From Cryomorpha ignava (GTDB taxonomy: Bacteria > Bacteroidota > Bacteroidia > Flavobacteriales_D > Cryomorphaceae), in contig NZ_JAAGVY010000001.1 of assembly GCF_010686655.1 (NCBI RefSeq), forward strand, positions 124,001-188,000: 64,000 bases of DNA, written 5' to 3'. Each line of letters opens with the position of its first letter. The first letter of the stretch is position 1. Positions 1 to 8,207 of this stretch are shown piece after piece. A model generated the notes under the pieces. That model worked only from the letters and a program-made list of their open reading frames with translations, searched no databases and was not told the DNA's origin. The translations under genes were made by a program, and so were the position numbers.

Positions 1-427
1 GACATGATGAGTATAACAATTATATCTATTCGCTGTTACCCTATACGAAGTAAGTTAGATCACAAAAAATGTGTAAAGAGATTAGGGCCCTAAAAAGAGA
101 CCACCGCACACAACATTCTAAGGACAAATATTTATCATTAAAATTCTATAGCATAGCTACCATGAGATTCACCAAACCATGCCTTCTCCCGGAACGATAA
201 GATGTGCGGAGGGCTCGCCCCTTTAGGGGTTGGGGGCGCGCGAGGGCATTGATATGCATTCAATTAAATTGATTTCTTTTAAAACCATAATTGGCATGTC
301 GAAAAAAGAAAAATATCATTTTCAATCGTAAAAATGATGTCTGTAGAGATTAGTTTGGCCAAAGGGAATCCGTATGGACAGGACTTTTTTAGTTGGAGCG
401 CAGCTTAGGGAAAATGATATAGTAATT
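1..427. other. Non-coding left margin
   Basis: I see no gene with convincing coding character here. The stretch is AT-rich except for a GC-rich patch near 211-245 that contains a short hairpin (CCCC at 218-221, TTTA loop, GGGG at 226-229). It lies downstream of the minus-strand Lrp gene and may hold its terminator, but I cannot identify one with a clear U-tract. Confidence 0.5.
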
Positions 428-910
428 TTACCTCCCAATCTCCAAAGCCGAAAGCGGCATTTTCCGACGAATACTCTGCTCAAGCGAAATCATAGTCTCC
501 GTCCGTTGAATCCCGGCAACCGCCTGAATCTTTTCATTGAGCACAGTGCGCAGATGATTTGTATTTGAACAAACAATCTTAGCAAAAATGCTGTAGCCAC
601 CTGTTGTATAGTAGGCTTCCATTATCTCCTCAATCTTTTCCAGTTCGGGAATGACTTCTTTGTAATTCACACTTTTCTCAAGATAAATCCCAATGAAGGC
701 TGTAAGATCATAGCCAAGTTTTGCCGGATCGATTACCAGTTCAGTGCCGATTACGATTCCCATTTTTTCGAGCTTTCGCATGCGCACATGTATTGTACCG
801 GGCGACACAATGAGTTTTTGGGCTATTTCTGTATAAGGCGTTCGGGCATTTTCAAGCAGTATTTGCATGATCTGCCGGTCTATATTGTCAATCTGATAAT
901 CTGAATCCAT
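428..910 (-). CDS. Lrp/AsnC family transcriptional regulator
   Basis: A 160-residue leucine-responsive-type regulator, which in this family binds DNA as dimers or octamers and responds to amino acids. The winged helix-turn-helix covers residues 1-55 (DNIDRQIMQILLENAR, then the recognition region around SPGTIHVRMRKLEKMG). The RAM/AsnC ligand-binding domain covers about residues 65-145. An upstream ATG at 940 adds ten residues (MFNQYFKTFF). I prefer the ATG at 910 because family members begin directly with a short acidic lead before the IDNID helix. The gene stands alone, with a non-coding stretch on each side, so its target cannot be read from context. The family is certain; the effector is unknown. 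Confidence 0.9.
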   Translation of the reverse strand: MDSDYQIDNIDRQIMQILLENARTPYTEIAQKLIVSPGTIHVRMRKLEKMGIVIGTELVIDPAKLGYDLTAFIGIYLEKSVNYKEVIPELEKIEEIMEAYYTTGGYSIFAKIVCSNTNHLRTVLNEKIQAVAGIQRTETMISLEQSIRRKMPLSALEIGR

Positions 911-1079
911 AAAAAAAGTCTTAAAATACTGATTAAACAATGAAAGCGCATTTCAAATATCAATAATACAAAAATATTGGCAAATATTTATATTATTATG
1001 AATTTATGATTGTCTGCTTTATCTTTGACATAGTTCATTACACAAAAAAGGTAAAACAGTTAACTGGCAACGGCCAAAT

Positions 1080-1087
1080 TAATTTTG
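1080..1087 (+). promoter_or_regulatory. Candidate -7 box (TAATTTTG)
   Basis: Matches the Bacteroidota -7 consensus TAnnTTTG. It sits about 7-14 bp before a 12-bp palindrome (ACACTCGAGTGT, 1093-1104) and the inverted-repeat region that follows. A clear -33 TTG at proper spacing is not seen. Confidence 0.35.
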
Positions 1088-1092
1088 TACAT

Positions 1093-1223
1093 ACACTCGA
1101 GTGTCTCGGTCAGAAAGTCTGAGAACAAGGCACGCGCTGTTTAGAAAACCAAGGAGTTTACAATTGTAAATGACTGTTTTCTAAACAAGCGTAACGCAGT
1201 TATCGGGCTTTATGGACAGACAC
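1093..1223 (+). ncRNA. Strongly structured intergenic element, candidate small RNA
   Basis: Nested complementary segments suggest a folded RNA. The outer ends GTGTCT (1101-1106) and AGACAC (1218-1223) pair. A long inner stem pairs ACGC (1132-1135) plus TGTTTAGAAAAC (1138-1149) with GTTTTCTAAACA (1176-1187) plus GCGT (1189-1192). The apical loop contains the 14-bp palindrome TTTACAATTGTAAA. A TAnnTTTG promoter box lies just upstream. The shape (closing stem, open middle, long apical stem) vaguely recalls 6S RNA, but it is short for one and I do not claim it. Strand is assigned from the promoter box. It could also be a DNA-level palindrome such as a mobile-element end. Confidence 0.35.
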
Positions 1224-1232
1224 TTATTATAC

Positions 1233-1357
1233 TGTGGGGTGATGAAACAGGCAGACATGCCCCCCTGTCTCGGGGGTGGAGAAAATGGGATAAATCACTG
1301 CTATGAAATGGCACACCGGCTAACCTCTCCTTGAAGGTTCGAATCCTTCCCCTACAG
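1233..1357 (+). tRNA. tRNA-like sequence with an oversized variable region (pseudo-tRNA or inserted tRNA)
   Basis: Canonical tRNA arms are visible. The acceptor TGTGGGG (1233-1239) pairs with CCCTACA (1350-1356) through one G-U. The D stem ATG/CAT (1242-1244 and 1256-1258) encloses AAACAGGCAGA, which resembles Leu tRNAs. The T arm is GAAGG-TTCGAAT-CCTTC (1333-1349). A C5/G5 stem at 1260-1264 and 1272-1276 would form the anticodon arm with loop CTGTCTC, placing GTC (Asp) at the anticodon and a pyrimidine at position 37, which is unusual. The region between that stem and the T arm is 56 nt, far above the normal variable-arm length; GGAGA (1278-1282) could pair with TCTCC (1326-1330). No CCA is encoded. 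It may be a degenerate Leu-type tRNA, an inserted tRNA, or a tRNA mimic. Confidence 0.4.
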
Positions 1358-1360
1358 CTC

Positions 1361-1393
1361 AAAAAAAAACCCTGATCACAAATGTGATCAGGG
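1361..1393 (-). terminator. Rho-independent terminator of the cysteine-rich lipoprotein gene
   Basis: A perfect 10-bp stem (CCCTGATCAC 1370-1379, GTGATCAGGG 1384-1393) with a 4-nt loop, followed on the minus strand by nine T residues (A tract 1361-1369). It ends the gene at 1419-3149. The plus-strand side has only a weak U-rich run. Confidence 0.85.
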
Positions 1394-1418
1394 CTTATTG
1401 ATTTCAATTCTTTTCTGA

Positions 1419-3149
1419 TTAATAATAAGAATACTGTATGGCAAACTTGATGTTCTCATAGTCGCCTTCGAGCATAGTTCCATCCAGTTTTTTAGAGTGT
1501 AACGAACCCGCATCGATATTTCCTATGGTATAGTATTGTGATGCTTGTGGCAAACCATAAAGGTAATCGATGGTAAGGGTTGAACTCTCTGTTATGAGCG
1601 GGAACATCGGATCAAGAGGTGCCTCGTAGGAAGTCATACATATATTTAGCAAGTTTGGTGAATCAACCAGTTTCTCTTTATAAACTACGAAAGGTAGTTT
1701 TGTAATTGGAAGAGGTTCACAAATACCAAATGAAGGGTTACCGAGATCAGCAATACTGTCTGTGCCGTTGATTAAATTTTCGGGGAAGCGCTGATAAATC
1801 ACAACCGTTCTCACGTATAAACCATTTGAGGCGGTCATGAATCCCTGATTGGCCGTAATTTTGAGATACGGGTCGCCAAGCCCAAAATTCTGAACTTTTT
1901 CAGCTTTTAATCCTGGGTATTGGTTGTGGTCGAGTTCCAATGTATCTGTATTGCCACCTTGAGCCAACAGACGATTGTAAGTATATTGATCCATAAAATT
2001 ACTTGGACTCGCAGTTCCGATAAGGTCGATAATTACATACTGATTACATGGCTCACAATTCGGACCACCACAATCAATATCCAACTCGTAAAGAAGGTCT
2101 TCAATAGGATTTTGAATTCCGTCATGGCAGGAAGGACAAATGGCACATGCTTCAAATCCGGCGATTGGGTAATCCAAACAATCCACGTCAAATTCAGGAC
2201 CGTTTTTAATTAAATCATCGCAAGCTGCACATGGCGGACAAGCTGTTGCGTCATCGCCGTCGCAGTCAATACCCGTTTCATCACCATCCATAATACCATT
2301 GTTGCAGTTTGGCTCCGGATCGCAAAGCGTTCCGCACGAACCACCACAGTCGATACCAGTCTCACCTCCGTTTTGAACTCCGTCAAAACAAGTAGGAATC
2401 GGACAATCAGGACAAGAAGTCATAGCTTGAGTATCGCAATCAATACCCGTTTCTACTACCACCGTATATCCTGCAGGAAGCTCTGAATTAAGTTCAATAT
2501 GTGTATTTTGAATTCCATCATCGCAGGTAGGATCCGGACACGGCCCACAATTAGAAGGCTCAATCATATCTCCACAATCAATACCTGTTTCAGTACCATT
2601 TTGAATACCGTCGTTACAATTGGGAGAAGGACAAGGAGTATCGGTAGAGCCACCGCAATCAACACCTTCTTCATCGCCGTTCATAATTCCATCGTCATTC
2701 GTTTGAGGCGCAACACAAACCAGCGGACACGGAAAACCGCAGTCAATATTAGTTTCCATAATAAGGCTGTATAAAACTCCGGTGCTTGACTGTGCAACAT
2801 CTTGGCTGCCAAGATCAGCATCGGTGAGGTTTGGGTTTATTACCCAATGAGCGTTCTGAATTCCATCTTCACAAGAAGAACAGGGTTCACAATTAGCTCC
2901 ACCACAGTCAATACCAAGCACTTTTCCATTTGGTACCGGACTCTGCTCATCCTGGTTTGCTATAAAGTCATCGCAGGCAGGTTGACATTCGGGGCAGTTA
3001 GGTCCGCCACAATCTGTGCGCAACTCACCTTGGTTTTTCACCTCGTCAAAACAGGTGGGTTGAATTTCATTATCTGGATTTCTACACGCTGAAAATGCGA
3101 GCAATGCAAGAAAGAATATACCGAGATTTCGTAATTGGGATGACTTCAT
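1419..3149 (-). CDS. Cysteine-rich repeat lipoprotein
   Basis: A 576-residue predicted lipoprotein: signal segment 1-21 and a lipobox ending at Cys22 (LLAFSAC). Residues about 30-370 hold roughly ten degenerate copies of a Cys-rich unit of the form C-x-D-G-I-Q-N-G-x-E-T-G-I-D-C-G-G followed by a CxxC-like ending. Such units are common in secreted proteins of Bacteroidota and Myxococcota and probably form disulfide- or metal-stabilised modules (inference). The remaining 190 residues look globular and match nothing I recognise. No T9SS sorting domain is visible, so surface or periplasmic anchoring by lipid is expected. The gene stands alone and ends in a strong terminator. The acidic Asp/Glu content of each unit would suit calcium binding. 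Function unknown. Confidence 0.85.
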   Translation of the reverse strand: MKSSQLRNLGIFFLALLAFSACRNPDNEIQPTCFDEVKNQGELRTDCGGPNCPECQPACDDFIANQDEQSPVPNGKVLGIDCGGANCEPCSSCEDGIQNAHWVINPNLTDADLGSQDVAQSSTGVLYSLIMETNIDCGFPCPLVCVAPQTNDDGIMNGDEEGVDCGGSTDTPCPSPNCNDGIQNGTETGIDCGDMIEPSNCGPCPDPTCDDGIQNTHIELNSELPAGYTVVVETGIDCDTQAMTSCPDCPIPTCFDGVQNGGETGIDCGGSCGTLCDPEPNCNNGIMDGDETGIDCDGDDATACPPCAACDDLIKNGPEFDVDCLDYPIAGFEACAICPSCHDGIQNPIEDLLYELDIDCGGPNCEPCNQYVIIDLIGTASPSNFMDQYTYNRLLAQGGNTDTLELDHNQYPGLKAEKVQNFGLGDPYLKITANQGFMTASNGLYVRTVVIYQRFPENLINGTDSIADLGNPSFGICEPLPITKLPFVVYKEKLVDSPNLLNICMTSYEAPLDPMFPLITESSTLTIDYLYGLPQASQYYTIGNIDAGSLHSKKLDGTMLEGDYENIKFAIQYSYY

Positions 3150-3343
3150 TTCTAAAACGATTATTGCAACAGCTATCTGTTTCCGCAGACTGTTAGATTG
3201 TGTTAATTAAGATCAATACAAAGACGATCAAAAATACACAAAGTTGTTTTTAATGCAAGTTAAGCCTGTTAAATGCTAAATTTAGGCTGAATTTAAGTAG
3301 ATCTTAGAGCGGAATTATTCCCGCTTTAATAAGTATAAACAAA

Positions 3344-5074
3344 ATGAGTAACTTGATAGCCAGCAAATTGAAATGGGTTGTAGCCCCAAAGCCTGAGCAG
3401 AATACCATTAATAAATTAATTGAAGAAATAGAAAATCTTCATCCGGTTGTTGCCCAATTGCTCGTGCAGCGGGGGCTCAATTCCTTCAATATTGTGCGCG
3501 ATTTCTTCAAATCTGACCTCAAAACGATCAATTCTTTTGGTGAATTAAAAGATTGTGAAAAAGGTGCAGACAGACTTCATAATGCAATTAAATCAGATCA
3601 GAAAATTCTGATTTATGGTGACTATGATGTTGATGGCTCAACATCTGTAAGCATGATGGTGCTGTTCTTAAAATCTATTGGAGCTGATGTTTCCTACTAC
3701 ATACCAGATAGATACGCCGAGGGTTATGGCGTGAGCAGTCAGGGAATCGATTATGCCCTTTCGGGGAATTACGATTTAATGATAACGGTAGATTGCGGAA
3801 TTAATGCCGTAACCCATCTGGAAAGAGCGACAGCAGGCGGGATTGATGTTATCATCTGCGACCACCACATTCCCGGAAGGGCAATGCCCAAAGTGTTTGC
3901 CATTGTAAATCCCCAACAAAGCGACTGCACTTTCCAGGGCAAGGAACTTTGCGGTTGTGGTGTAGCGCTCATGTTGTTGCGTTCGCTTTCGCGGAAGCTG
4001 AATAAACCCGATGAATGGAAAAAATATCTTGATCTTGCCGCCATTGCTACCTGTTGCGATATTGTGCCACTTACCGGAATTAACCGACTGATAGTGAGCG
4101 CGGGAGTGATACAAATAAACAACAATAGGTCTCTTGGCATTAGGGCACTCTTAAAAACCGCCGGTTATGAAGGCGATCTAAATGTTGGCGATGTGGTTTT
4201 TAAAATCGGGCCGCGGATTAATGCTGCGGGAAGGTTAGATCATGCCAAGCTCGCGGTAGAATTGCTTACCGCAACAGAGCTGGATCGCGCCCTCGAACTG
4301 GCTTCGGAAATTGAATCTCTGAATTTGAAGCGGCGAAAACTGGACACCGAAATTACAGAATCGGCTTTGGCCCAAATGCATGAAGCAGACCCTGACCTGG
4401 AGCGAAAAGCAACTATTGTACACAGCCGCGATTGGCACAAGGGGGTTATTGGCATTGTGGCATCAAGGCTTATTGAGCAATGCTACAGACCTACAATTGT
4501 ACTTACCAATGTGGAAGGAATGCTTACCGGAAGTGCGCGAAGCATTGAAGGAATTCACCTCTACGATGCCCTGGCAACGTGCAAAGAGCATCTCGAAAAG
4601 TTTGGAGGACATTCAGCCGCTGCCGGGCTTACGCTAAAAGCAGAATCACTCGAAGCTTTTGCAGAAGCTTTTGAAAATGCAATTGCCATTCATGTGCCGG
4701 GCGAAAGAAGCGAACCCCAGCTGAATATTGATTGTGAGTTCGATTTTTCAGATTGGTATAATGATAAGTTCACCGGATTCTTTACACAGCTAAACCGCTG
4801 CCGCCCATATGGCCCATTCAATATGCCGCCCATATTTGCTACCGGCCAATGTAAAGCCCGCTTTCCAAAAATTGTGGGCAAGGAACATTTAAAATTTGAG
4901 GTGTATCAAGAACATGATCCCGAGCGGAAAATTCCAGTAATAGCCTTTAGAATGGCGAGACTTTTTGACGATCTGGCTTCCGGGAAAACCTTTAAACTGG
5001 CATACAATATTGAAGAGCAAGTTTGGAAAGGCCGCCACTCTATTCAGCTTGTGGCGAAAGATTTAATTATTTGA
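3344..5074 (+). CDS. recJ: Single-stranded-DNA-specific exonuclease RecJ
   Basis: RecJ degrades single-stranded DNA 5' to 3' in RecF-pathway recombination, mismatch repair and base excision repair. The 576 residues carry the DHH-family motifs in order: DYDVDG (93-98), VDCGIN (149-154) and DHH (173-175), which bind the catalytic Mn2+ ions. The DHHA1 domain follows with GGHSAAAG near residue 420, and a C-terminal OB-fold occupies about 455-570. Length is normal for the family. The ATG at 3344 is the only good start and lies in an AT-rich leader. It is transcribed away from the lipoprotein gene and converges on nadK. Confidence 0.97.
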   Translation: MSNLIASKLKWVVAPKPEQNTINKLIEEIENLHPVVAQLLVQRGLNSFNIVRDFFKSDLKTINSFGELKDCEKGADRLHNAIKSDQKILIYGDYDVDGSTSVSMMVLFLKSIGADVSYYIPDRYAEGYGVSSQGIDYALSGNYDLMITVDCGINAVTHLERATAGGIDVIICDHHIPGRAMPKVFAIVNPQQSDCTFQGKELCGCGVALMLLRSLSRKLNKPDEWKKYLDLAAIATCCDIVPLTGINRLIVSAGVIQINNNRSLGIRALLKTAGYEGDLNVGDVVFKIGPRINAAGRLDHAKLAVELLTATELDRALELASEIESLNLKRRKLDTEITESALAQMHEADPDLERKATIVHSRDWHKGVIGIVASRLIEQCYRPTIVLTNVEGMLTGSARSIEGIHLYDALATCKEHLEKFGGHSAAAGLTLKAESLEAFAEAFENAIAIHVPGERSEPQLNIDCEFDFSDWYNDKFTGFFTQLNRCRPYGPFNMPPIFATGQCKARFPKIVGKEHLKFEVYQEHDPERKIPVIAFRMARLFDDLASGKTFKLAYNIEEQVWKGRHSIQLVAKDLII

Positions 5075-5156
5075 GGAATCAAAGAGTGAAATTGGCTCAA
5101 ATAAACTGAATTTCAGGCAAGGTCACTCCAAACACCAAGAACCAAGAACCAAAAAA

Positions 5157-6038
5157 CTAATTCCTCTTATCCAACCCCCATGCAAGTTTATTCCGCATAG
5201 CACTAATAAAACCATGCCCCACCGGCTGAATAAGCCTAAAATAAAACGGCGCCCGAGAAACATAAATTTCTTCGTCGGGATAAATCACGTCAGATCGGCT
5301 ATCGAGGGTAATCAAAAAATTATCGCCCCGGCCACTAACCCGCAATCTCAATTTTGAATGATTGGACACTACTACCGGACGCACCGTAAGATTGTGCGGG
5401 GCAATGGGTGTAACCACCACATTTTCTGATCCGGGAACAATTATGGGGCCGCCACAGCTTAAATTATAAGCGGTACTTCCCGTAGGGGTGCTGATAATCA
5501 ATCCATCTGCCCAATACGTATTCAGAATCTCCTCATCGAGAAAAGCCTCGATCTTTATCATCGATGAAGTATCTTTTTTGTGGATCGTAAGCTCATTGAG
5601 TGCAAAATTGGTGTCGCCAAAAATATTTCTCGCAGTTTCTACCTGTAGCAGAGACCGGTTATCGCATTCAAAATTTCCGGTTTTCAGCGTTTCTAAAACA
5701 TCTTCAAATTCATCTATAGAAATACTGGAAATAAAACCCAGCCTTCCGGCATTGATACCAATTACCGGAACACCCGAATCGTCGATTATAGTAACCGTAT
5801 CGAGCAGTGTTCCGTCGCCGCCAATACTCACCAGGCAGGTATAATCCTGAATATTTACATCGCTGCGACTAAAGGTGGCATATTCGCCACTTAAAATATT
5901 TTTCTCTCTTAGAAATTCAGAGTAGCGTTCGTAAATCGCCATTTTAAAACCCGCCTTTTCGATGAGCTCAACGATGTGAGGCACGCTTTCGTTTAGACGA
6001 TTTTTATAAGGCTTTCCGTAAATGGCTATCTTCATCAA
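5157..6038 (-). CDS. nadK: NAD kinase
   Basis: NAD kinase phosphorylates NAD+ to NADP+ with ATP in the cytosol. The 293-residue protein shows the family hallmarks GGDGT (73-77, with the catalytic Asp), NELT (148-151) and STPTGSTAY (183-191). Its start codon overlaps the stop of the upstream outer-membrane protein gene by 4 nt, and that gene is in turn 5 bp from a CBS protein, so the three probably form one minus-strand operon. Two Met codons begin the protein (MMK); either could be used. Confidence 0.97.
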   Translation of the reverse strand: MMKIAIYGKPYKNRLNESVPHIVELIEKAGFKMAIYERYSEFLREKNILSGEYATFSRSDVNIQDYTCLVSIGGDGTLLDTVTIIDDSGVPVIGINAGRLGFISSISIDEFEDVLETLKTGNFECDNRSLLQVETARNIFGDTNFALNELTIHKKDTSSMIKIEAFLDEEILNTYWADGLIISTPTGSTAYNLSCGGPIIVPGSENVVVTPIAPHNLTVRPVVVSNHSKLRLRVSGRGDNFLITLDSRSDVIYPDEEIYVSRAPFYFRLIQPVGHGFISAMRNKLAWGLDKRN

Positions 6039-7453
6039 AATGATTGTTTAAAAGCTACATAAACTCCGTATTGTCCTTCGCCGTTGAGGGAGCCTTCCAC
6101 ACGCATTACTTTGTCGTAATAGGTTACCAGATCCAGCCCGAGACCAAAGCTGTAAATATACTGATTTACAAGAGAATTATTCTGTTCAAATTCTTTTCCA
6201 TAGACGTAACCTGAGTCAAAAAATGCATTCGCGTAAAGCGCCACAAATGTTTTATTAAACTTTTCGTTGGGTATAAAAGGAATGGTAATAGACTTGGGTT
6301 TTAAGATTTCAAATTTCAAATTGGTCTGCAAAAGCCCCCAGCGGGTACCATCAATGATGTAAAATTCATAACCCCTTACCAAATCGCCGTAGCCCAAGCC
6401 CTGGGTGAGATAATAGGGAGGCGTGCTCCAATTCACTTTTCCCGAAAGGGCGTGTGCAAAATAAAACCTGTCGGAGAGTTTGTGGTGATGATTATAGCCT
6501 ACCTGGGTTGTAAAAAGGTTTAGGCCCTCTCTGTTAACAAGCCCAAGCCCATTTTGCTGAAAAGTGCCGTAAACCAAAACGCCGTTTAGCGGGTATCGCT
6601 TATAATCTCTTGTATCATAGTCTATTACGTATGTCGCTCGCAAAAATTTCGTATGCGTTAAGCCGCCAGAAAAATAATCAGGTTGAAGAATCAATACGCT
6701 GTCGCGAACGGTTGCATCAAAATATGACAGCTCGGCATAATGCTTTACAAAAATATTCTCACGGTAGCCCAGCCCCACCTTAAACTGATAGTACTTGCGG
6801 GCCTTATCTTCTGAATTGTCGAAAAACAGCCGCTCATTGCTGAAAGTATTGTAAGTTATCTCTTCGTTTTCTAAATATCCGGCACTCGTGTACAGGCTTA
6901 GCGTTTGCTTCTGATTGAGATTTGGGATGCTGTAGCTTGCGCTGAATTTTTTGGTATATCCAAACCGGGCAGTAAATTTTATCTTTTCATTTCGACCCCT
7001 AAAATTCTGGTGTGAAACGTAAACACCGTAATTGAGCCAGCGCAGCTCCTTGGTTTCCCACCAGGTATTAAAGTTCGTTTGGGCAATTTCAAGAATGGGA
7101 ACGGGATAAATGTACCACCGCTCCTGCAGCGAAATCAATAATATAATATGCTCATTATCTGTTTGAACGGGCTCGATTTTCACAAAGTTGAAAAGCCCGA
7201 GATTCATCACATTATTCTGCGATTGCTCAATTCCGGCCTTTAGATTTCCCCAGTAAAGCGAGTCGCCCAAATTGAGCGTAACCTCCCGAAGAATAATGCG
7301 CGGCTTGGTGAGTTTATTTCCTTCAATAAGAATATCGGTAATCACTTTTTTTCCGAGGGTATCTAGCTGCACGGCACTTACACTCTGACCGTGCAAAAGC
7401 ACAGCACAACACACCCAAACCGCGGTGAGGAACGTAAGAAAAAAGTGTTTCAA
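6035..7453 (-). CDS. BamA/D15-like outer-membrane protein with one POTRA domain
   Basis: A 472-residue exported protein with a signal peptide (about residues 1-23, ending near HGQ). One POTRA-like domain covers about 38-115 (ITDILIEGNKLTKPRIILRE is typical), followed by an aromatic-rich C-terminal beta barrel of about 340 residues that ends in Phe (KQSF), as expected for recognition by the BAM machinery. Full BamA has five POTRA domains, so this is a short relative of the Omp85/D15 superfamily. It may export or insert a specific partner. It is co-oriented with nadK (4-nt overlap), an arrangement I infer is operonic. Substrate unknown. Confidence 0.85.
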   Translation of the reverse strand: MKHFFLTFLTAVWVCCAVLLHGQSVSAVQLDTLGKKVITDILIEGNKLTKPRIILREVTLNLGDSLYWGNLKAGIEQSQNNVMNLGLFNFVKIEPVQTDNEHIILLISLQERWYIYPVPILEIAQTNFNTWWETKELRWLNYGVYVSHQNFRGRNEKIKFTARFGYTKKFSASYSIPNLNQKQTLSLYTSAGYLENEEITYNTFSNERLFFDNSEDKARKYYQFKVGLGYRENIFVKHYAELSYFDATVRDSVLILQPDYFSGGLTHTKFLRATYVIDYDTRDYKRYPLNGVLVYGTFQQNGLGLVNREGLNLFTTQVGYNHHHKLSDRFYFAHALSGKVNWSTPPYYLTQGLGYGDLVRGYEFYIIDGTRWGLLQTNLKFEILKPKSITIPFIPNEKFNKTFVALYANAFFDSGYVYGKEFEQNNSLVNQYIYSFGLGLDLVTYYDKVMRVEGSLNGEGQYGVYVAFKQSF

Positions 7454-7458
7454 ATAGA

Positions 7459-8121
7459 TTAGATTTTAAGGTATCGCATCAATTCATCATACCGGTCGTG
7501 GAGAGTATCATCCATCTTTGACTGGTGAAAAGAGGCGCTGATGGTGTAGTCGTAACGCGAAAAAGTCTGAAGTATACCGTCCATATTTGTACGGTTTACT
7601 TTTAGCGTCACTTCCATCTTTGTTGAATTGGGAATAGAGGTAACATTTGCACTCAAAACAAGCGCATCATTGCTTTCTACAATCTGGGCTATTTCGCTAA
7701 GCGAATAATCGTGCTGATTCATTTCCAGCACAATAATCCCGCCCGGTTCTTTCATTGCAGCTACTTTTGAAAGCTCGCGAATGAGGTTATAAATGCTCAC
7801 CACCCCGTCAAAATTCTGATCGATATCGAGAATGGGAATGGCGCTCAACTGAAATTCAGCGGCAAGGTTTACCACATCATATACATGCTGATCGTTTTGG
7901 ATATACACTTTTTGAAGCAGGTCTACGCTTTCGAGAAGGGGCGCTTCGTAATTTATTATTTCCAAAACAGATGAATCTGAAAGCAATCCCAGAAAGCGCT
8001 TGCCCTCTACCACTGCCAGGTGCTTCATTTTGTATTCATCGAGCAACTGCATGGCAAACAATGCATTATCATCGCCATTTAGGGTGGGTATTTCATCGCT
8101 TATTAAATCTCCTGCGCGCAT
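7459..8121 (-). CDS. CBS-domain pair protein
   Basis: A 220-residue cytosolic protein with two CBS motifs (about residues 1-58 and 68-128), which as a pair usually bind adenine nucleotides. A C-terminal 85-residue region (GGIIVLEMN to the end) has the beta-alpha-beta look of an ACT-type domain. It is the first gene of the minus-strand set CBS, Omp85-like, nadK with only 5 bp to the next gene, so it may sense nucleotide levels, which would suit the NAD kinase link. That role is inference only. Confidence 0.85.
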   Translation of the reverse strand: MRAGDLISDEIPTLNGDDNALFAMQLLDEYKMKHLAVVEGKRFLGLLSDSSVLEIINYEAPLLESVDLLQKVYIQNDQHVYDVVNLAAEFQLSAIPILDIDQNFDGVVSIYNLIRELSKVAAMKEPGGIIVLEMNQHDYSLSEIAQIVESNDALVLSANVTSIPNSTKMEVTLKVNRTNMDGILQTFSRYDYTISASFHQSKMDDTLHDRYDELMRYLKI

Positions 8122-8166
8122 TTATTCACTTAGTTTTATTCTATTTCTTGTCTTTTTTTAAACACT

Positions 8167-8174
8167 TAACTTTG
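8167..8174 (+). promoter_or_regulatory. -7 box of the pdxJ promoter (TAACTTTG)
   Basis: Matches TAnnTTTG and lies 33 bp before the pdxJ ATG. A weak -33-like TTG lies near 8152-8154. It supports the internal ATG at 8208 rather than the longer reading frame that opens at 7971. Confidence 0.55.
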
Positions 8175-8207
8175 CCGTGCCTTTGGGGCGAAATATACAA
8201 CGATCAG

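Noticed and set aside
1093-1360. tmRNA or 6S RNA
   Set aside because: No tag-peptide coding stretch or tmRNA-type 5' end is seen, and the 123-nt fold is too short for a normal 6S RNA with its central bubble.
1419-3149. CRISPR-like array from the regular repeats
   Set aside because: The repeats lie in a continuous reading frame, vary in length and sequence, and encode Cys-rich protein units.
7971-8207. N-terminal extension of pdxJ
   Set aside because: It overlaps the divergent CBS gene, and the promoter box at 8167 lies inside it.
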